A stretch of DNA of 64,000 nucleotides from Crocinitomicaceae bacterium (GCA_016709005.1 JADJEU010000002.1:558001-622000), one strand, 5' to 3'. Positions 43,174-52,637 are shown, numbered from the stretch's first letter. Numbers and translations are program-made. Notes: a model not told the origin generated them from the letters alone.

Positions 43174-44535
43174 CTAATAATTGCTGTACGTAACTTCTAA
43201 TCTTGGTTTTTCTTTTAGCGTTGTTTCTGAACCGTTGAATACTATTCGTTCAATTGTTGAACCAAAGAAACTTGTACTATATATTCTGTATCCCAGTAAA
43301 CTTCTGGTTCCATTTAGCATTCCCGCAACTTCACGTGTTATTAAAAATCTGAATTCCTTATTGATGTCATCGTAGGCAATGGCAGCATTTCCAGAGTTAA
43401 AATCTACCGTTAATTCAGAGAGTTTTGAGTCGATTATTTTTGCAATGATCAAAGCTTTTGAAGGATGAAAAACATCCGATCCAAAATCCTGAACTGGCAA
43501 AACAAGAACAGCTTTGTTGATGATTTTTGGATCCCAGTTTCCAAGAGAGTCATAATTAAAATCCATGATATACGGAATTTCAATCACACCACGGATGGCT
43601 GATCCCTGAACATAAAAAGCTTCTTTTCCTTTTGAAGGGTCATTCAAAGTCGCTTCAACATCTGTTCCGGTTCTGTCGAATTTAATATCGTTGTAACGCG
43701 CGCAAGAACTATTAAATTCAAACTGATATTCTTTCAAAACATTGTCAGCCGCGTTATGGAAATAGAGTGTAAGATTAGACACTGAATTCTCCATTACAAA
43801 ATAAAGTATGGTTCCCAATCCAGGTGTTAATGCACTGCCGTCAACTTTGATATAAAGTCCTTTGAGGTACGATGTAAACGCATTATCATCAGCCAAATCA
43901 CCATTTTCACTTGCATTGATCAATTCAGTTCCAAATGCAGGATCCAACTTTAATCTCAAATGTGCAGGAACTGCAACATCACCGACAATGGGTTGTAAAA
44001 CTATGTCCGGCGTCATAGTAGCAGATCCGCTTTCGACCAAATTGGTGCCCGTAATCGTTGGACTATCAAATGCGTAATATTCCTGATCATCACGAGTTAG
44101 CGAATTTGAGATCTTATAAACCTCAAAAGTCATCGGCTGAAGATTTGCATAGTAATTGATGCTGGCATAGCGCAATGAAAGCACAACAGAATCAACAACC
44201 ATCACAGCACTCGAACTGTCTTTTAATTTCGGATTATTAGATGATAAGCGTAATTGTGTAACTATACCGCAATCCACTTTTCCAAAATCAGGATCGACAT
44301 ATGAACCTAATAAGTTAACCGCTGTCTCATCGGTCTCTATGCTGTCTACCTTTTCAGAATACGTCACAAGCGTAAACGTATCCGTTGTCATCAGATTTAA
44401 TGAGCCGTCTTCCAGACCATCACCAATGTTGGTGGGATCCTTTTTACAGGCAGTTAGCGTTAGGATTGCTATAAAAAAAGTAGCGGAAAGTTTAAAAACC
44501 TTCCGCTGACTTGTTATTTGAAATTTTTCTGTCAT
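43174..44535 (-). CDS. DUF4270-family lipoprotein
   Basis: 453 residues with a lipoprotein signal (FKLSATFFIAILTLTAC, lipobox LTAC). The mature part opens KKDPTNIGDGLEDGSLNLMTTDTF and LLGSYVDPDFGKVDCGIVTQLRLS, the start seen in DUF4270 proteins, which occur widely in Bacteroidota next to glmS and a short glycogen-synthase-like gene. Rich in beta strands throughout. Role unknown; the constant linkage with glmS suggests an envelope function. It is spaced 5 bases from the upstream glgA-like gene. Confidence 0.85.
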   Translation of the reverse strand: MTEKFQITSQRKVFKLSATFFIAILTLTACKKDPTNIGDGLEDGSLNLMTTDTFTLVTYSEKVDSIETDETAVNLLGSYVDPDFGKVDCGIVTQLRLSSNNPKLKDSSSAVMVVDSVVLSLRYASINYYANLQPMTFEVYKISNSLTRDDQEYYAFDSPTITGTNLVESGSATMTPDIVLQPIVGDVAVPAHLRLKLDPAFGTELINASENGDLADDNAFTSYLKGLYIKVDGSALTPGLGTILYFVMENSVSNLTLYFHNAADNVLKEYQFEFNSSCARYNDIKFDRTGTDVEATLNDPSKGKEAFYVQGSAIRGVIEIPYIMDFNYDSLGNWDPKIINKAVLVLPVQDFGSDVFHPSKALIIAKIIDSKLSELTVDFNSGNAAIAYDDINKEFRFLITREVAGMLNGTRSLLGYRIYSTSFFGSTIERIVFNGSETTLKEKPRLEVTYSNY

Positions 44536-44540
44536 TTAAT

Positions 44541-45359
44541 CTATACAACGAGTTCTTCTATAATCTGATCGTAAAATTCATCTATAGGCTTAACGAAAGA
44601 TTCTTCAGGATAGTATTCAAGGCATGGAACTCCAGCTTTACGAATAACAGTTTTTAACTCTGCACTCACATCCGGACTTCCAAGTACTACTCCATCAGAA
44701 ACTTTAATAGCGGCTTCGTTCAAAGCATTAAAATCTGCTTTTTTCAAAGATGCTACCGTAGCCTCATCAAAGCCGTCAAATTTAAGTTTTTCGGCAAATT
44801 TGCTATCCCAATTTTTGTTAAATGGATTGTTATAGACTGAATAAACAACTTTAGCGTCAGCAAAGTGGGGATCGTTGTGGTATAAACGCTTGATATAAAG
44901 AGGCGCCAGCGCCGACATCCATCCATGACAATGAATGATATCCGGTTTCCAACCCAATTTTTTTACAGTTTCAAGAACTCCGCGCCCAAAAAACATGGCG
45001 CGCTCATCGTTATCGGTATGATAGGCTCCTTTGTCATCGCAAACAGTTGTTTTACGACGGAAAAAATCTTCATTATCAATAAAATAAACCTGGATTTTTG
45101 CTTGCGGAACAGAAGCCACTTTAATAATCAGTGGATGATCCACATCATTAATAATCAAATTCATTCCCGACAGACGGATCACCTCGTGAAGCTGGTGTCT
45201 GCGCTCATTAATACAACCATAACGCGGCATAAAAGCACGAATCTCTTTTCCGGCTTCCTGAATTCCTTGAGGGAGCTTTTTTGAGATGACTGATAATTCG
45301 GTGTTAGGTAAAAAAGGGGAAATTTCTTGCGAAATAAAGAGGATTCGTTTTTTTTCCAT
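44541..45359 (-). CDS. Short glycogen/starch synthase-like protein (GT5 N-terminal domain only)
   Basis: About 272 residues, little more than half of a normal glycogen synthase. The N-terminal Rossmann domain of GT5 is clear: RILFISQEISPFLPNTELSVISKKLPQGIQEAGKEIRAFMPRYG, DIIHCHGWMSALAPLYIK, VVYSVYNNPF. The ADP-glucose K-x-G-G loop (usually KTGGL after the first strand) is replaced by PNTELSV, and the whole C-terminal domain is absent, so synthase activity is doubtful. ATG 45359 is chosen from the family start MEKKRILF; ATG 45374 (MLNSF) is 11 bases after the promoter box and is also possible. First gene of the operon, divergent from panC. Confidence 0.85.
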   Translation of the reverse strand: MEKKRILFISQEISPFLPNTELSVISKKLPQGIQEAGKEIRAFMPRYGCINERRHQLHEVIRLSGMNLIINDVDHPLIIKVASVPQAKIQVYFIDNEDFFRRKTTVCDDKGAYHTDNDERAMFFGRGVLETVKKLGWKPDIIHCHGWMSALAPLYIKRLYHNDPHFADAKVVYSVYNNPFNKNWDSKFAEKLKFDGFDEATVASLKKADFNALNEAAIKVSDGVVLGSPDVSAELKTVIRKAGVPCLEYYPEESFVKPIDEFYDQIIEELVV

Positions 45360-45385
45360 AAAGGAGTTTAACATTGAATAGTTAG

Positions 45386-45393
45386 CAAAATTA
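45386..45393 (-). promoter_or_regulatory. TAATTTTG -7 box of the glgA-like/DUF4270/glmS/rhomboid operon
   Basis: Exact TAnnTTTG match on the minus strand, 11 bases before ATG 45374 and 26 before ATG 45359. Confidence 0.5.
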
Positions 45394-45426
45394 CGAAAAA
45401 TAAAGGACAAATTCAAGGTAAAAAGA

Positions 45427-45434
45427 TAGATTTG
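45427..45434 (+). promoter_or_regulatory. TAGATTTG -7 box of panC
   Basis: Exact match ending 34 bases before GTG 45469. It faces away from the minus-strand box at 45386-45393, with 33 bases between, so the two promoters share upstream DNA. Confidence 0.45.
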
Positions 45435-45468
45435 CCGGTTTGCCCTATTCCATTAGCCAATAATCAAC

Positions 45469-46320
45469 GTGCAAGTATTCTCCACAGCCGCCCAGTTAAT
45501 GGGCTTTATCGCCAACCTAAGGAAAGTAAATCCAGACTTCATTTTAGGCTTTGTGCCAACTATGGGAGCGCTGCATGAAGGTCACATGAGTCTGATAAAA
45601 GAGGCCAAACGTAAAGCTGATCTGGTAGTTTGTTCCGTTTTTGTTAATCCTACGCAATTCAATGATGCAAAAGATCTTGAAAAATATCCACGCACCCTTG
45701 AAGCAGATCTCAAGCTATTAGAAGAAAACGGATGCGATTTTGTCTATACACCTCAGGTAGAAGACATCTATCCAAATGGTTTGGATGAGCCTTACGAAAT
45801 CAATTTTGCAGGACTGGATGAGGTAATGGAAGGTAAATTCAGGCCCGGTCACTTTAAAGGAGTAGCTCAGGTAGTCGAGCGATTTTTCAGAATTGTAAAT
45901 CCTGATAAAGCCTTTTTTGGAAGAAAAGATTTTCAACAAACCGCGATTATAAAACATCTCGTCAAAGTAAAATCCTTGCCCATTGAAATTTGTATCGTAG
46001 AAACTTCAAGAAGTAAAGATGGATTGGCGCTCAGTTCAAGAAACACAAGGCTTTCAGATGAGCAGTTGAAAGAAGCATTGATTATTTATAAAACGCTTAT
46101 AAACGCAAAAGAGTTGATCAAAACAGCACCGACTGTAGCTATCCTCAAAGAAAAACTCATCTCCTTTTTCAATCAGGGAAACCTTAAACTGGAATATCTC
46201 GAGATTGTAGACGATGATACCCTTCAACCTATAAATAACACTCAATCATCTTGCACTTGTTGCATTGCGGCTTTTTGTGGTCCTGTTCGCTTAATAGATA
46301 ATATGTCTTTGAAAGCGTAG
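45469..46320 (+). CDS. panC: Pantothenate synthetase
   Basis: Joins pantoate and beta-alanine with ATP in coenzyme A synthesis. 283 residues from GTG 45469. Nucleotidyltransferase motifs: GFVPTMGALHEGHMSLI, VNPTQFNDAKDLEKYPRTLE, FRPGHFKGVAQVVERFFRIVNPDKAFFGRKDFQQ and LSSRNTRLS, end RLIDNMS. In relatives panD usually follows; here the next gene starts 1 base after the stop and codes for a histidine kinase. Confidence 0.95.
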   Translation: MQVFSTAAQLMGFIANLRKVNPDFILGFVPTMGALHEGHMSLIKEAKRKADLVVCSVFVNPTQFNDAKDLEKYPRTLEADLKLLEENGCDFVYTPQVEDIYPNGLDEPYEINFAGLDEVMEGKFRPGHFKGVAQVVERFFRIVNPDKAFFGRKDFQQTAIIKHLVKVKSLPIEICIVETSRSKDGLALSSRNTRLSDEQLKEALIIYKTLINAKELIKTAPTVAILKEKLISFFNQGNLKLEYLEIVDDDTLQPINNTQSSCTCCIAAFCGPVRLIDNMSLKA

Positions 46321-46321
46321 T

Positions 46322-48499
46322 ATGAACTTTCAATCGCTTATATTATACTGCATATTCTTCTTTTCAGGGTGTTTGACCGTTCAGGCTCAAAATCCTAATT
46401 CAACCAGTAAGCAGCGTCAAGAGCTGGATCTTTACTTTGAAAAAGGAATAGCCAGCAATGAACGCACACAAGATTCTGTCCAATTCTACATAAGGCTTAT
46501 AGATCAAGTACAAACCACCGATCCTATCAAGGGCTATTATAAATCGGCATTGAACTACTCGCATGCATTTAGTCTTGAAAACATCGAGGAAACAGGGAGA
46601 TTTGGTTTTTCTATGCTGGATTGGTCCAGTCAGGCAAATGAGGCTTGTTTTATAGCAGATTCCTATGAGTGCATTGCGCTATATTATCGGGAAATCAGCA
46701 TGCCTGACAGCGCGACACATTATTTTGAACTGGCTCTTAAAACCGCTCGTGACATCAGTGATGCCGATCGGATTCAAAGTATCCTCACCAATTATTCTAA
46801 CCTATTAATCAAGCAAGGCAAAAAAGATGAGGTACTAGCCTATGCGATGAATGCGATTGAACGTGACAGTATATTCAACAAGAAAAAAAATCAGGCAAGC
46901 TATTATCATTTACTTGGAAACATCTATTTGTATTCTGGCGATTATCCGAATGCACTTAATGCCTATCAAATTGCTTACAAAGGATTCGAATCCAAACAAC
47001 AAATTCTGAAGATGATTAAAGTGCTTAACAATATTGGATTGGTCTATTCAGCCATTGACAATTTGGAAATGGCAAAAAAATCATACCTGGATGTTATTTC
47101 ACTGGCCACATCACACGACCTGGAAAAACAAAAAATCTCTGCCTTGATTAATTTAGGCGCAGTATATCTTGAGTTGGAAGATTTTGAAATGAATCGAAAA
47201 ATGCTGGAAGAAGCACTTCATCTTTCAACAAAATATAACAGCTACAAATTTCAAGGATCAATTCAGAATAATTTGGGTAACCTGGCTTATTATCAAGGGG
47301 ATTATGCACTTGCTTTAAATCATTTCTCAAATGCGCTAGCCATTAATATTTCACGAGACGATAAACATGAACAAGCACTTTGTCTTTCCAACAAAGGCTG
47401 GGCGTATCTCATGCTCAATAATAAAGCACTCTGTTTTGAGTCATTTAATGAAGCCTTAAATCTGGCAACTTCTATTCAATCTGCAGAAAAAAGAATGATG
47501 GCGTTGGAAGGTCTTGCCGACGCTTCTGAATATTTTGGCAACTACAAAGACGCACTCTTCTACAAAAACAAATATGTTGCATTGAAGGATAGTTTGCTCG
47601 GCGAAAAATCAAAAAACAAAATTGCCGAGCTACAGACACTTTATGAAAGTGAAAAAAAAGAAAATGAGATTAAAGATTTGAAACAAGAACAAGCGTACAA
47701 CTCACTCACTATTCGGGAAAATGAACTTCAAATTAGCAGACTAAACTGGCAGCGTTTTGCTTTGGCTTCAGTCATCTTCCTTATGATCCTGGTTGCATAC
47801 GTCAGCTGGCGATCAATAAAAACTAAAAAAGAACTTGAAAAAAATCAAGCAATAATTCGCGAGCGCGAAAAAGGCATTCAAGCAGTATTCGACGCAACAG
47901 AAGAGGAGCGTCAGCGCATTGCAAAAGATCTGCATGACGGAGTTGGTCAACAAATGAGCGGGCTAAAATTAGCATGGCAAAATCTTACCATCTCTTCTAA
48001 AAATCTAAGCGAAGAAGAGAAAAATAAACTTCATGAATTATCAAAAATTCTAGACACAACCGCTGCCGACGTCAGAGACATTTCACACCGCATGATGCCA
48101 AAGGTGCTTGAAGCGTTTGGCCTTGTGCCGGCAATTGATGAGATGCTTGAAAAATCATTCAGTCTTTCAGAAATCAAATACGAATTTGAACATTATAATT
48201 TTGATCAGCGACTGCCTAAAAAAACAGAACTTGCTCTTTTCAGAATTTGTCAGGAGCTGATCAATAATATTATCAAACACGCCAACGCTAATTTTGTCTC
48301 AATTCAATTATTCAAAAATCAAAATCAATTAATATTAATTGTAGAAGATAACGGCAAGGGAATTAAGAATGATGCCAGGCCAGAAGGTCATGGTTTGCTC
48401 AATATCAAATCACGTTTAAATACCATTAACGGGCAAGTAAATTATGAAGGAAGTCAAGGGGCTGGTACAACGGCTACAATCCGAATTTTATTAAGCTAA
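46322..48499 (+). CDS. TPR sensor histidine kinase (HisKA_3/NarX-like), first of a pair
   Basis: 725 residues: signal peptide to about VQAQ (residue 23), a long array of tetratricopeptide repeats (about 60-420; GDYPNALNAYQIAYKGFE, GDYALALNHFSNALAIN), a coiled coil, and a membrane helix at about 478-498 (FALASVIFLMILVAYVSW). The kinase follows, with phospho-acceptor His538 in EEERQRIAKDLHDGVGQQMSGLKL, then HATPase (FRICQELINNIIKHA, VEDNGKGI, HGLLNIKSR, GTTATI). It is likely to phosphorylate the regulator at 50563. It begins 1 base after panC. Its last about 215 residues are about 90% equal to the next kinase while the sensor parts are not alike. Confidence 0.93.
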   Translation: MNFQSLILYCIFFFSGCLTVQAQNPNSTSKQRQELDLYFEKGIASNERTQDSVQFYIRLIDQVQTTDPIKGYYKSALNYSHAFSLENIEETGRFGFSMLDWSSQANEACFIADSYECIALYYREISMPDSATHYFELALKTARDISDADRIQSILTNYSNLLIKQGKKDEVLAYAMNAIERDSIFNKKKNQASYYHLLGNIYLYSGDYPNALNAYQIAYKGFESKQQILKMIKVLNNIGLVYSAIDNLEMAKKSYLDVISLATSHDLEKQKISALINLGAVYLELEDFEMNRKMLEEALHLSTKYNSYKFQGSIQNNLGNLAYYQGDYALALNHFSNALAINISRDDKHEQALCLSNKGWAYLMLNNKALCFESFNEALNLATSIQSAEKRMMALEGLADASEYFGNYKDALFYKNKYVALKDSLLGEKSKNKIAELQTLYESEKKENEIKDLKQEQAYNSLTIRENELQISRLNWQRFALASVIFLMILVAYVSWRSIKTKKELEKNQAIIREREKGIQAVFDATEEERQRIAKDLHDGVGQQMSGLKLAWQNLTISSKNLSEEEKNKLHELSKILDTTAADVRDISHRMMPKVLEAFGLVPAIDEMLEKSFSLSEIKYEFEHYNFDQRLPKKTELALFRICQELINNIIKHANANFVSIQLFKNQNQLILIVEDNGKGIKNDARPEGHGLLNIKSRLNTINGQVNYEGSQGAGTTATIRILLS

Positions 48500-48614
48500 T
48501 AAGTTTTGTTTGCAGCCAATATACAAGGACAGCATATAAATCAGTGATAATTCGTCAAACAATATTCTACTAATTTCGCTAAATTTCAGAGCCTTTTTAA
48601 TTTCCAAATTTAGT

Positions 48615-50432
48615 GTGAAACTTACCACATCAATCATATTACTTTTCAGCGCAAGCTCATTGTTTTCATTTGAAACCAACTATGCTGACAGCATGTTTGA
48701 AAAGGCCAAAGAGCAACGGGGCAAGCAGGCAATAAACTTCATGCTTGACAATTTTTTTTCTGTCTTTATCAAAAATCACGAAGACGGAACCCGTTGGATG
48801 CAAACTTGCCTGACCTATTCCAGACAAACAGGCGACAAGAAACTCATTGGTCGCAGCCATTTGAGTTTGGGTACCACGTTTTACATGCGCGGCGACTATC
48901 CACAGTGTCTTGAAAATTATCAAACTGCTCTGGATATTTTTGAGGCATTAAATGACAAATCATTGATTGGACGAACATGCAATGAATTCTCTGTCTACTG
49001 GCGCAAGCAAAAACTTTTTGAAAAGGGATTGGAATATTTAGATCGCTCCTATCAATTGTGCACGGAGTGTAAAGACACCGGTTGCGTTGAAACCTCGTTG
49101 AATAATCGTGCGGTGATTTATGAAATGATGGGTAGATATGACGACGCTATACGGTACTATAAAAAAGCAGAAGACATTGCGGTGGCTTCAAATAATCAGA
49201 CCGGGTTGGCTTATATCTATACCGACTGTGCGGAATGTTATCGCCTGAAAGGAAATTCAGATTCATCGATGATCCAAATTAATCGTTCCATTGAAATTAT
49301 GAGCTCCCTTCAAAATTTTCAGGGTCTTGCAATGAATCTCATTAACAAAGCAGCTCTGTTTGCAGAAGAGAAGCGATACGACGAAGCCATCGCAACTTAT
49401 CTTGAATGCATTGAACTTTCTGAAAAATTAAAGTACACCGATCTTCAAAAAAACGCACACGCACAATTGGGCAAGACGTTCGCAGAATCCGGTGACTTTG
49501 AAAAATCATTTTATCACATGGATCGCAGTGCTTTTCTGCATGACAGCATTATGAATGTTGAAAAAATACGCTCACTTTCTGAGATGGAAGTAAAATACGA
49601 GACTGAGAAAATTGAAAACGATTTATTGGCAGAAAAACAAGTGCGCACTGAATCTGAACTAAAACTAGCCAACCGCAATAAGTGGCTAATTGGTTTAGGC
49701 GGTTTCTTTACAGCGTCCATATTTCTTGTGCTGTTTTTATATCAACGAAAATCAAGTCGTGCAAAAGCCGAAAAAGATGAAGCCATTATTGCTGAACGTG
49801 AAAAAGGAATTCAAGCTGTTTTTGATGCCACTGAAGAAGAGCGCCAGCGTATTGCGAAAGATCTCCACGACGGCATTGGTCAGCAAATGAGCGGACTCAA
49901 ACTGGCCTGGCAAAATCTCACCATATCTTCCAAAAATCTCAGTGAAGAAGAAAAAAATAAGTTGCACGAATTATCAAAAATTCTGGATTCAACTGCAGCA
50001 GATGTGCGCGACATTTCACACCGCATGATGCCTAAAGTTTTAGAAGCATTTGGTCTGGTGCCGGCTATTGAAGAGATGCTTGAAAAGTCATTCAAACTTT
50101 CTGAAATCAAATACGAATTTGAACATTACAATTTTGATCAACGCTTGCCTAAAAAAACAGAGATTGCACTTTTCAGAATCTGCCAGGAACTCATCAACAA
50201 CGTGATCAAACATGCCAATGCCAATTTTGTTTCCATTCAGTTATTCAAAAATCAAAATCAACTAATTTTAATTGTAGAAGACAACGGAAAAGGAATTCAG
50301 CAAAACGAAAAACAAGACGGTCATGGTCTGCTCAATATCAAGTCACGTTTGAATACGATCAATGGCCAAGTGAATTATGCTGCTAGTGAAAACGCGGGAA
50401 CAACTGCTACTATTAGGGTGTTGATGGGTTGA
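48615..50432 (+). CDS. TPR sensor histidine kinase (HisKA_3/NarX-like), second of a pair
   Basis: 605 residues from GTG 48615, which opens a signal peptide (KLTTSIILLFSASSLFSFE). TPR region at about 65-330 (GDYPQCLENYQTALDIFE, GRYDDAIRYYKKAEDIA, KRYDEAIATYLECIELSE), a membrane helix at about 357-377 (WLIGLGGFFTASIFLVLFLY), then the kinase with His418 in KDLHDGIGQQMSG and a HATPase ending GTTATIRVLMG. The kinase core is almost that of the gene before it at protein level, but the codons differ at many third positions, so the duplication is old and the core is under strong selection. Short tandem words TTGATGGGTTGA/GAGGGTTGA follow its stop (50421-50470). Confidence 0.92.
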   Translation: MKLTTSIILLFSASSLFSFETNYADSMFEKAKEQRGKQAINFMLDNFFSVFIKNHEDGTRWMQTCLTYSRQTGDKKLIGRSHLSLGTTFYMRGDYPQCLENYQTALDIFEALNDKSLIGRTCNEFSVYWRKQKLFEKGLEYLDRSYQLCTECKDTGCVETSLNNRAVIYEMMGRYDDAIRYYKKAEDIAVASNNQTGLAYIYTDCAECYRLKGNSDSSMIQINRSIEIMSSLQNFQGLAMNLINKAALFAEEKRYDEAIATYLECIELSEKLKYTDLQKNAHAQLGKTFAESGDFEKSFYHMDRSAFLHDSIMNVEKIRSLSEMEVKYETEKIENDLLAEKQVRTESELKLANRNKWLIGLGGFFTASIFLVLFLYQRKSSRAKAEKDEAIIAEREKGIQAVFDATEEERQRIAKDLHDGIGQQMSGLKLAWQNLTISSKNLSEEEKNKLHELSKILDSTAADVRDISHRMMPKVLEAFGLVPAIEEMLEKSFKLSEIKYEFEHYNFDQRLPKKTEIALFRICQELINNVIKHANANFVSIQLFKNQNQLILIVEDNGKGIQQNEKQDGHGLLNIKSRLNTINGQVNYAASENAGTTATIRVLMG

Positions 50433-50534
50433 AAAAGGTTGATGGGTTGAGGGTTGATAGTTGAGGGTTGAAGATGTATGTGAGTTCATAGGTTTGGATT
50501 TTTGAAATTTGTATTTGTAATTTATCTATTCTGT

Positions 50535-50542
50535 TATCTTTG
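50535..50542 (+). promoter_or_regulatory. TATCTTTG -7 box of the NarL-type regulator
   Basis: Exact match ending 20 bases before ATG 50563; a GTG at 50545 is too close to be the start. Confidence 0.5.
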
Positions 50543-50562
50543 AAGTGACAGATTACCCTTTC

Positions 50563-51213
50563 ATGCCTCAAAAACGAATTCTTCTGGTTGATGATCATCA
50601 GCTCATCATTGATGGACTGCGTGGTTTTATTGAAGCCAATTCTGCTTATACTGTAGTGGGTGAAGCCAATACGGGAACAGATGCGGTAAAGCTTGCTGGT
50701 GTTCTAAATCCGGATGTTATTCTAATGGATATTGAAATGCCGGAAATGTCGGGTATTCAAGCCAGCGAAGAAATCAAACGAAATTTTCCGCACATCAAAA
50801 TCATCATTGTTTCTATGCACAATGAAAAACAGTTGATCAAAAAATTGATTGATCAAGGTGCAGATGGTTATCTTCTAAAAAATTCGCAGCAAAGTGAGGT
50901 GATGGATGCCATTGAAAAAGTCCTGAAGAATCAACCGTACTTTTCGCAAGATGTAACACTATCGTTGCTTGATAAATCTCAGTCCAAAATTGGTCACTCA
51001 GCAGAACCAATGAGTGAATTGCAGTTGACTGATCGCGAAACGGAGATTTTAAAACTCGTTTCTCAAGGCATGACCAACAAAGAAATCGGTGATACGCTGA
51101 ATATTTCACACCGCACCGTTGATACACACCGCACCAATCTCATGAAAAAATTAGATGTGACCAATGTTGCAGGCTTGATTCGCTTTGCCTTTAAAAATGG
51201 ATTGATTCAATAA
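50563..51213 (+). CDS. NarL/FixJ-family response regulator
   Basis: 216 residues from ATG 50563. Receiver: LLVDDHQL, phospho-acceptor Asp56 in DVILMDIEMPEMSG, Ser in IIIVSMHNE and Lys in GYLLKNS. LuxR helix-turn-helix at about 152-205 (LTDRETEILKLVSQGMTNKEIGDTLNISHRTVDTHRTNLMKKL). This domain pairing is the partner type of HisKA_3 kinases, two of which lie just upstream. It has its own promoter, so its level need not follow the kinases. Confidence 0.94.
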   Translation: MPQKRILLVDDHQLIIDGLRGFIEANSAYTVVGEANTGTDAVKLAGVLNPDVILMDIEMPEMSGIQASEEIKRNFPHIKIIIVSMHNEKQLIKKLIDQGADGYLLKNSQQSEVMDAIEKVLKNQPYFSQDVTLSLLDKSQSKIGHSAEPMSELQLTDRETEILKLVSQGMTNKEIGDTLNISHRTVDTHRTNLMKKLDVTNVAGLIRFAFKNGLIQ

Positions 51214-51283
51214 ATCCTCATCTATCGAAAGTTGGCTTAAGTCTAATTTTTCGCCCAAGACTACATTAATCTCACAAAAACAC

Positions 51284-51291
51284 TAATTTTG
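51284..51291 (+). promoter_or_regulatory. TAATTTTG -7 box of metK
   Basis: Exact match ending 32 bases before ATG 51324. The 110-base region before metK shows no SAM riboswitch that I can recognise. Confidence 0.45.
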
Positions 51292-51323
51292 ACACTTATT
51301 CAAAAATTGAAACCAAATTTTCT

Positions 51324-52580
51324 ATGTCATACTTATTTACTTCCGAATCAGTTTCTGAAGGACATCCGGACAAAGTTGCGGATCAAATCTCAGATGCACT
51401 TATTGACAATTTTCTTGCGTTTGATCCAGACAGCAAGGTAGCTTGTGAAACACTTGTGACTACTGGTCAGGTGATTCTTGCAGGTGAAGTAAAATCAAAA
51501 GCTTATTTAGATGTTCAGGAAATTGCGCGTGGAGTAATCCGCAAAATCGGATACACCAAATCTGAATACATGTTTGAAGCTAATTCATGCGGTGTGCTTT
51601 CAGCTATCCATGAGCAATCGGCAGATATCAATCAAGGTGTTGAGCGCAAGAAAAAAGAAGATCAAGGTGCTGGTGACCAGGGAATGATGTTTGGTTATGC
51701 AACCAACGAAACTCCAAACTATATGCCGCTTGCATTGGATTTGGCACACGCTATTCTTTTGGAACTTGCAGCTTTGAGAAGAGAGAATAAACAAATTAAA
51801 TATTTGCGTCCTGATGCAAAATCACAAGTAACTTTAGAGTACAACGACAAAAATCAACCAGTACGAATTGATGCAATCGTTGTTTCTACACAACACGATG
51901 ATTTTGACACAGAGCCAAAAATGTTGGCTAAGATTAAAAAAGACATCGTTGATATTTTGATTCCGCGCGTTAAAAAGAACTATCCTAAATACGCGAAATT
52001 GTTCAATGATAAAATTGCTTACCACATTAACCCAACTGGTAAATTCGTGATTGGTGGACCACACGGAGATACTGGTTTGACCGGAAGAAAAATCATCGTA
52101 GATACGTATGGTGGAAAAGGTGCTCACGGTGGTGGTGCTTTCTCTGGAAAAGATCCTTCGAAAGTAGACCGCTCTGCTGCATACGCTACACGTCACATTG
52201 CAAAAAACTTAGTTGCTGCAGGTGTTTGTTCAGAAGTATTGGTACAAGTTTCATACGCAATTGGTGTTGCAAAACCAATGGGAATTTACATCAATACTTA
52301 CGGAACATCAAACGTAAAAATGACGGATGGTGAAATTTCAAAAGTGGTAGAAAAAGTATTTGACATGCGTCCTTACTTCATCGAACAACGTTTGAAACTA
52401 AGAACTCCAATGTATAGCGAAACTGCTGCTTACGGACACATGGGCCGTAAAAACGAAACGGTTACTAAAACTTTCACAATGCCTGATGGCAAAAAGAAAA
52501 CCTTGAAAGTTGAATTGTTTACATGGGAAAAATTAGACTATGTTGACAAAGTGAAAGCAGCATTCAAATTGAAAAAATAA
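51324..52580 (+). CDS. metK: S-adenosylmethionine synthase
   Basis: Makes SAM from methionine and ATP. 418 residues, full length. Motifs: TSESVSEGHPDKVADQISDALID, the GAGDQGMMFGYATNET loop, GKFVIGGPHGDTGLTGRKIIVDTYGG and KGAHGGGAFSGKDPSKVDRSAAY. The C-terminal part is somewhat longer than in E. coli (TFTMPDGKKKTLKVELFTWEKLDYV), as usual for Bacteroidota. Ends at a strong terminator. Confidence 0.97.
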   Translation: MSYLFTSESVSEGHPDKVADQISDALIDNFLAFDPDSKVACETLVTTGQVILAGEVKSKAYLDVQEIARGVIRKIGYTKSEYMFEANSCGVLSAIHEQSADINQGVERKKKEDQGAGDQGMMFGYATNETPNYMPLALDLAHAILLELAALRRENKQIKYLRPDAKSQVTLEYNDKNQPVRIDAIVVSTQHDDFDTEPKMLAKIKKDIVDILIPRVKKNYPKYAKLFNDKIAYHINPTGKFVIGGPHGDTGLTGRKIIVDTYGGKGAHGGGAFSGKDPSKVDRSAAYATRHIAKNLVAAGVCSEVLVQVSYAIGVAKPMGIYINTYGTSNVKMTDGEISKVVEKVFDMRPYFIEQRLKLRTPMYSETAAYGHMGRKNETVTKTFTMPDGKKKTLKVELFTWEKLDYVDKVKAAFKLKK

Positions 52581-52600
52581 GTTCGAATTCATTTTATAAA

Positions 52601-52637
52601 AAATCCCTCTTCAAAATTTGGTGAGGGATTTTTTTTT
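52601..52637. terminator. Bidirectional intrinsic terminator between metK and the FISUMP gene
   Basis: Stem AAATCCCTC/GAGGGATTT (52601-52609 with 52623-52631), then T9 on the plus side. The minus strand also shows a T run after the stem (TTTTTTATAAAA), so both convergent genes may end here. Confidence 0.85.

Noticed and set aside
51214..51323. SAM riboswitch before metK
   Set aside because: No pseudoknot or multi-stem pattern of SAM-I or SAM-II found by eye; only a TAATTTTG promoter box is clear.
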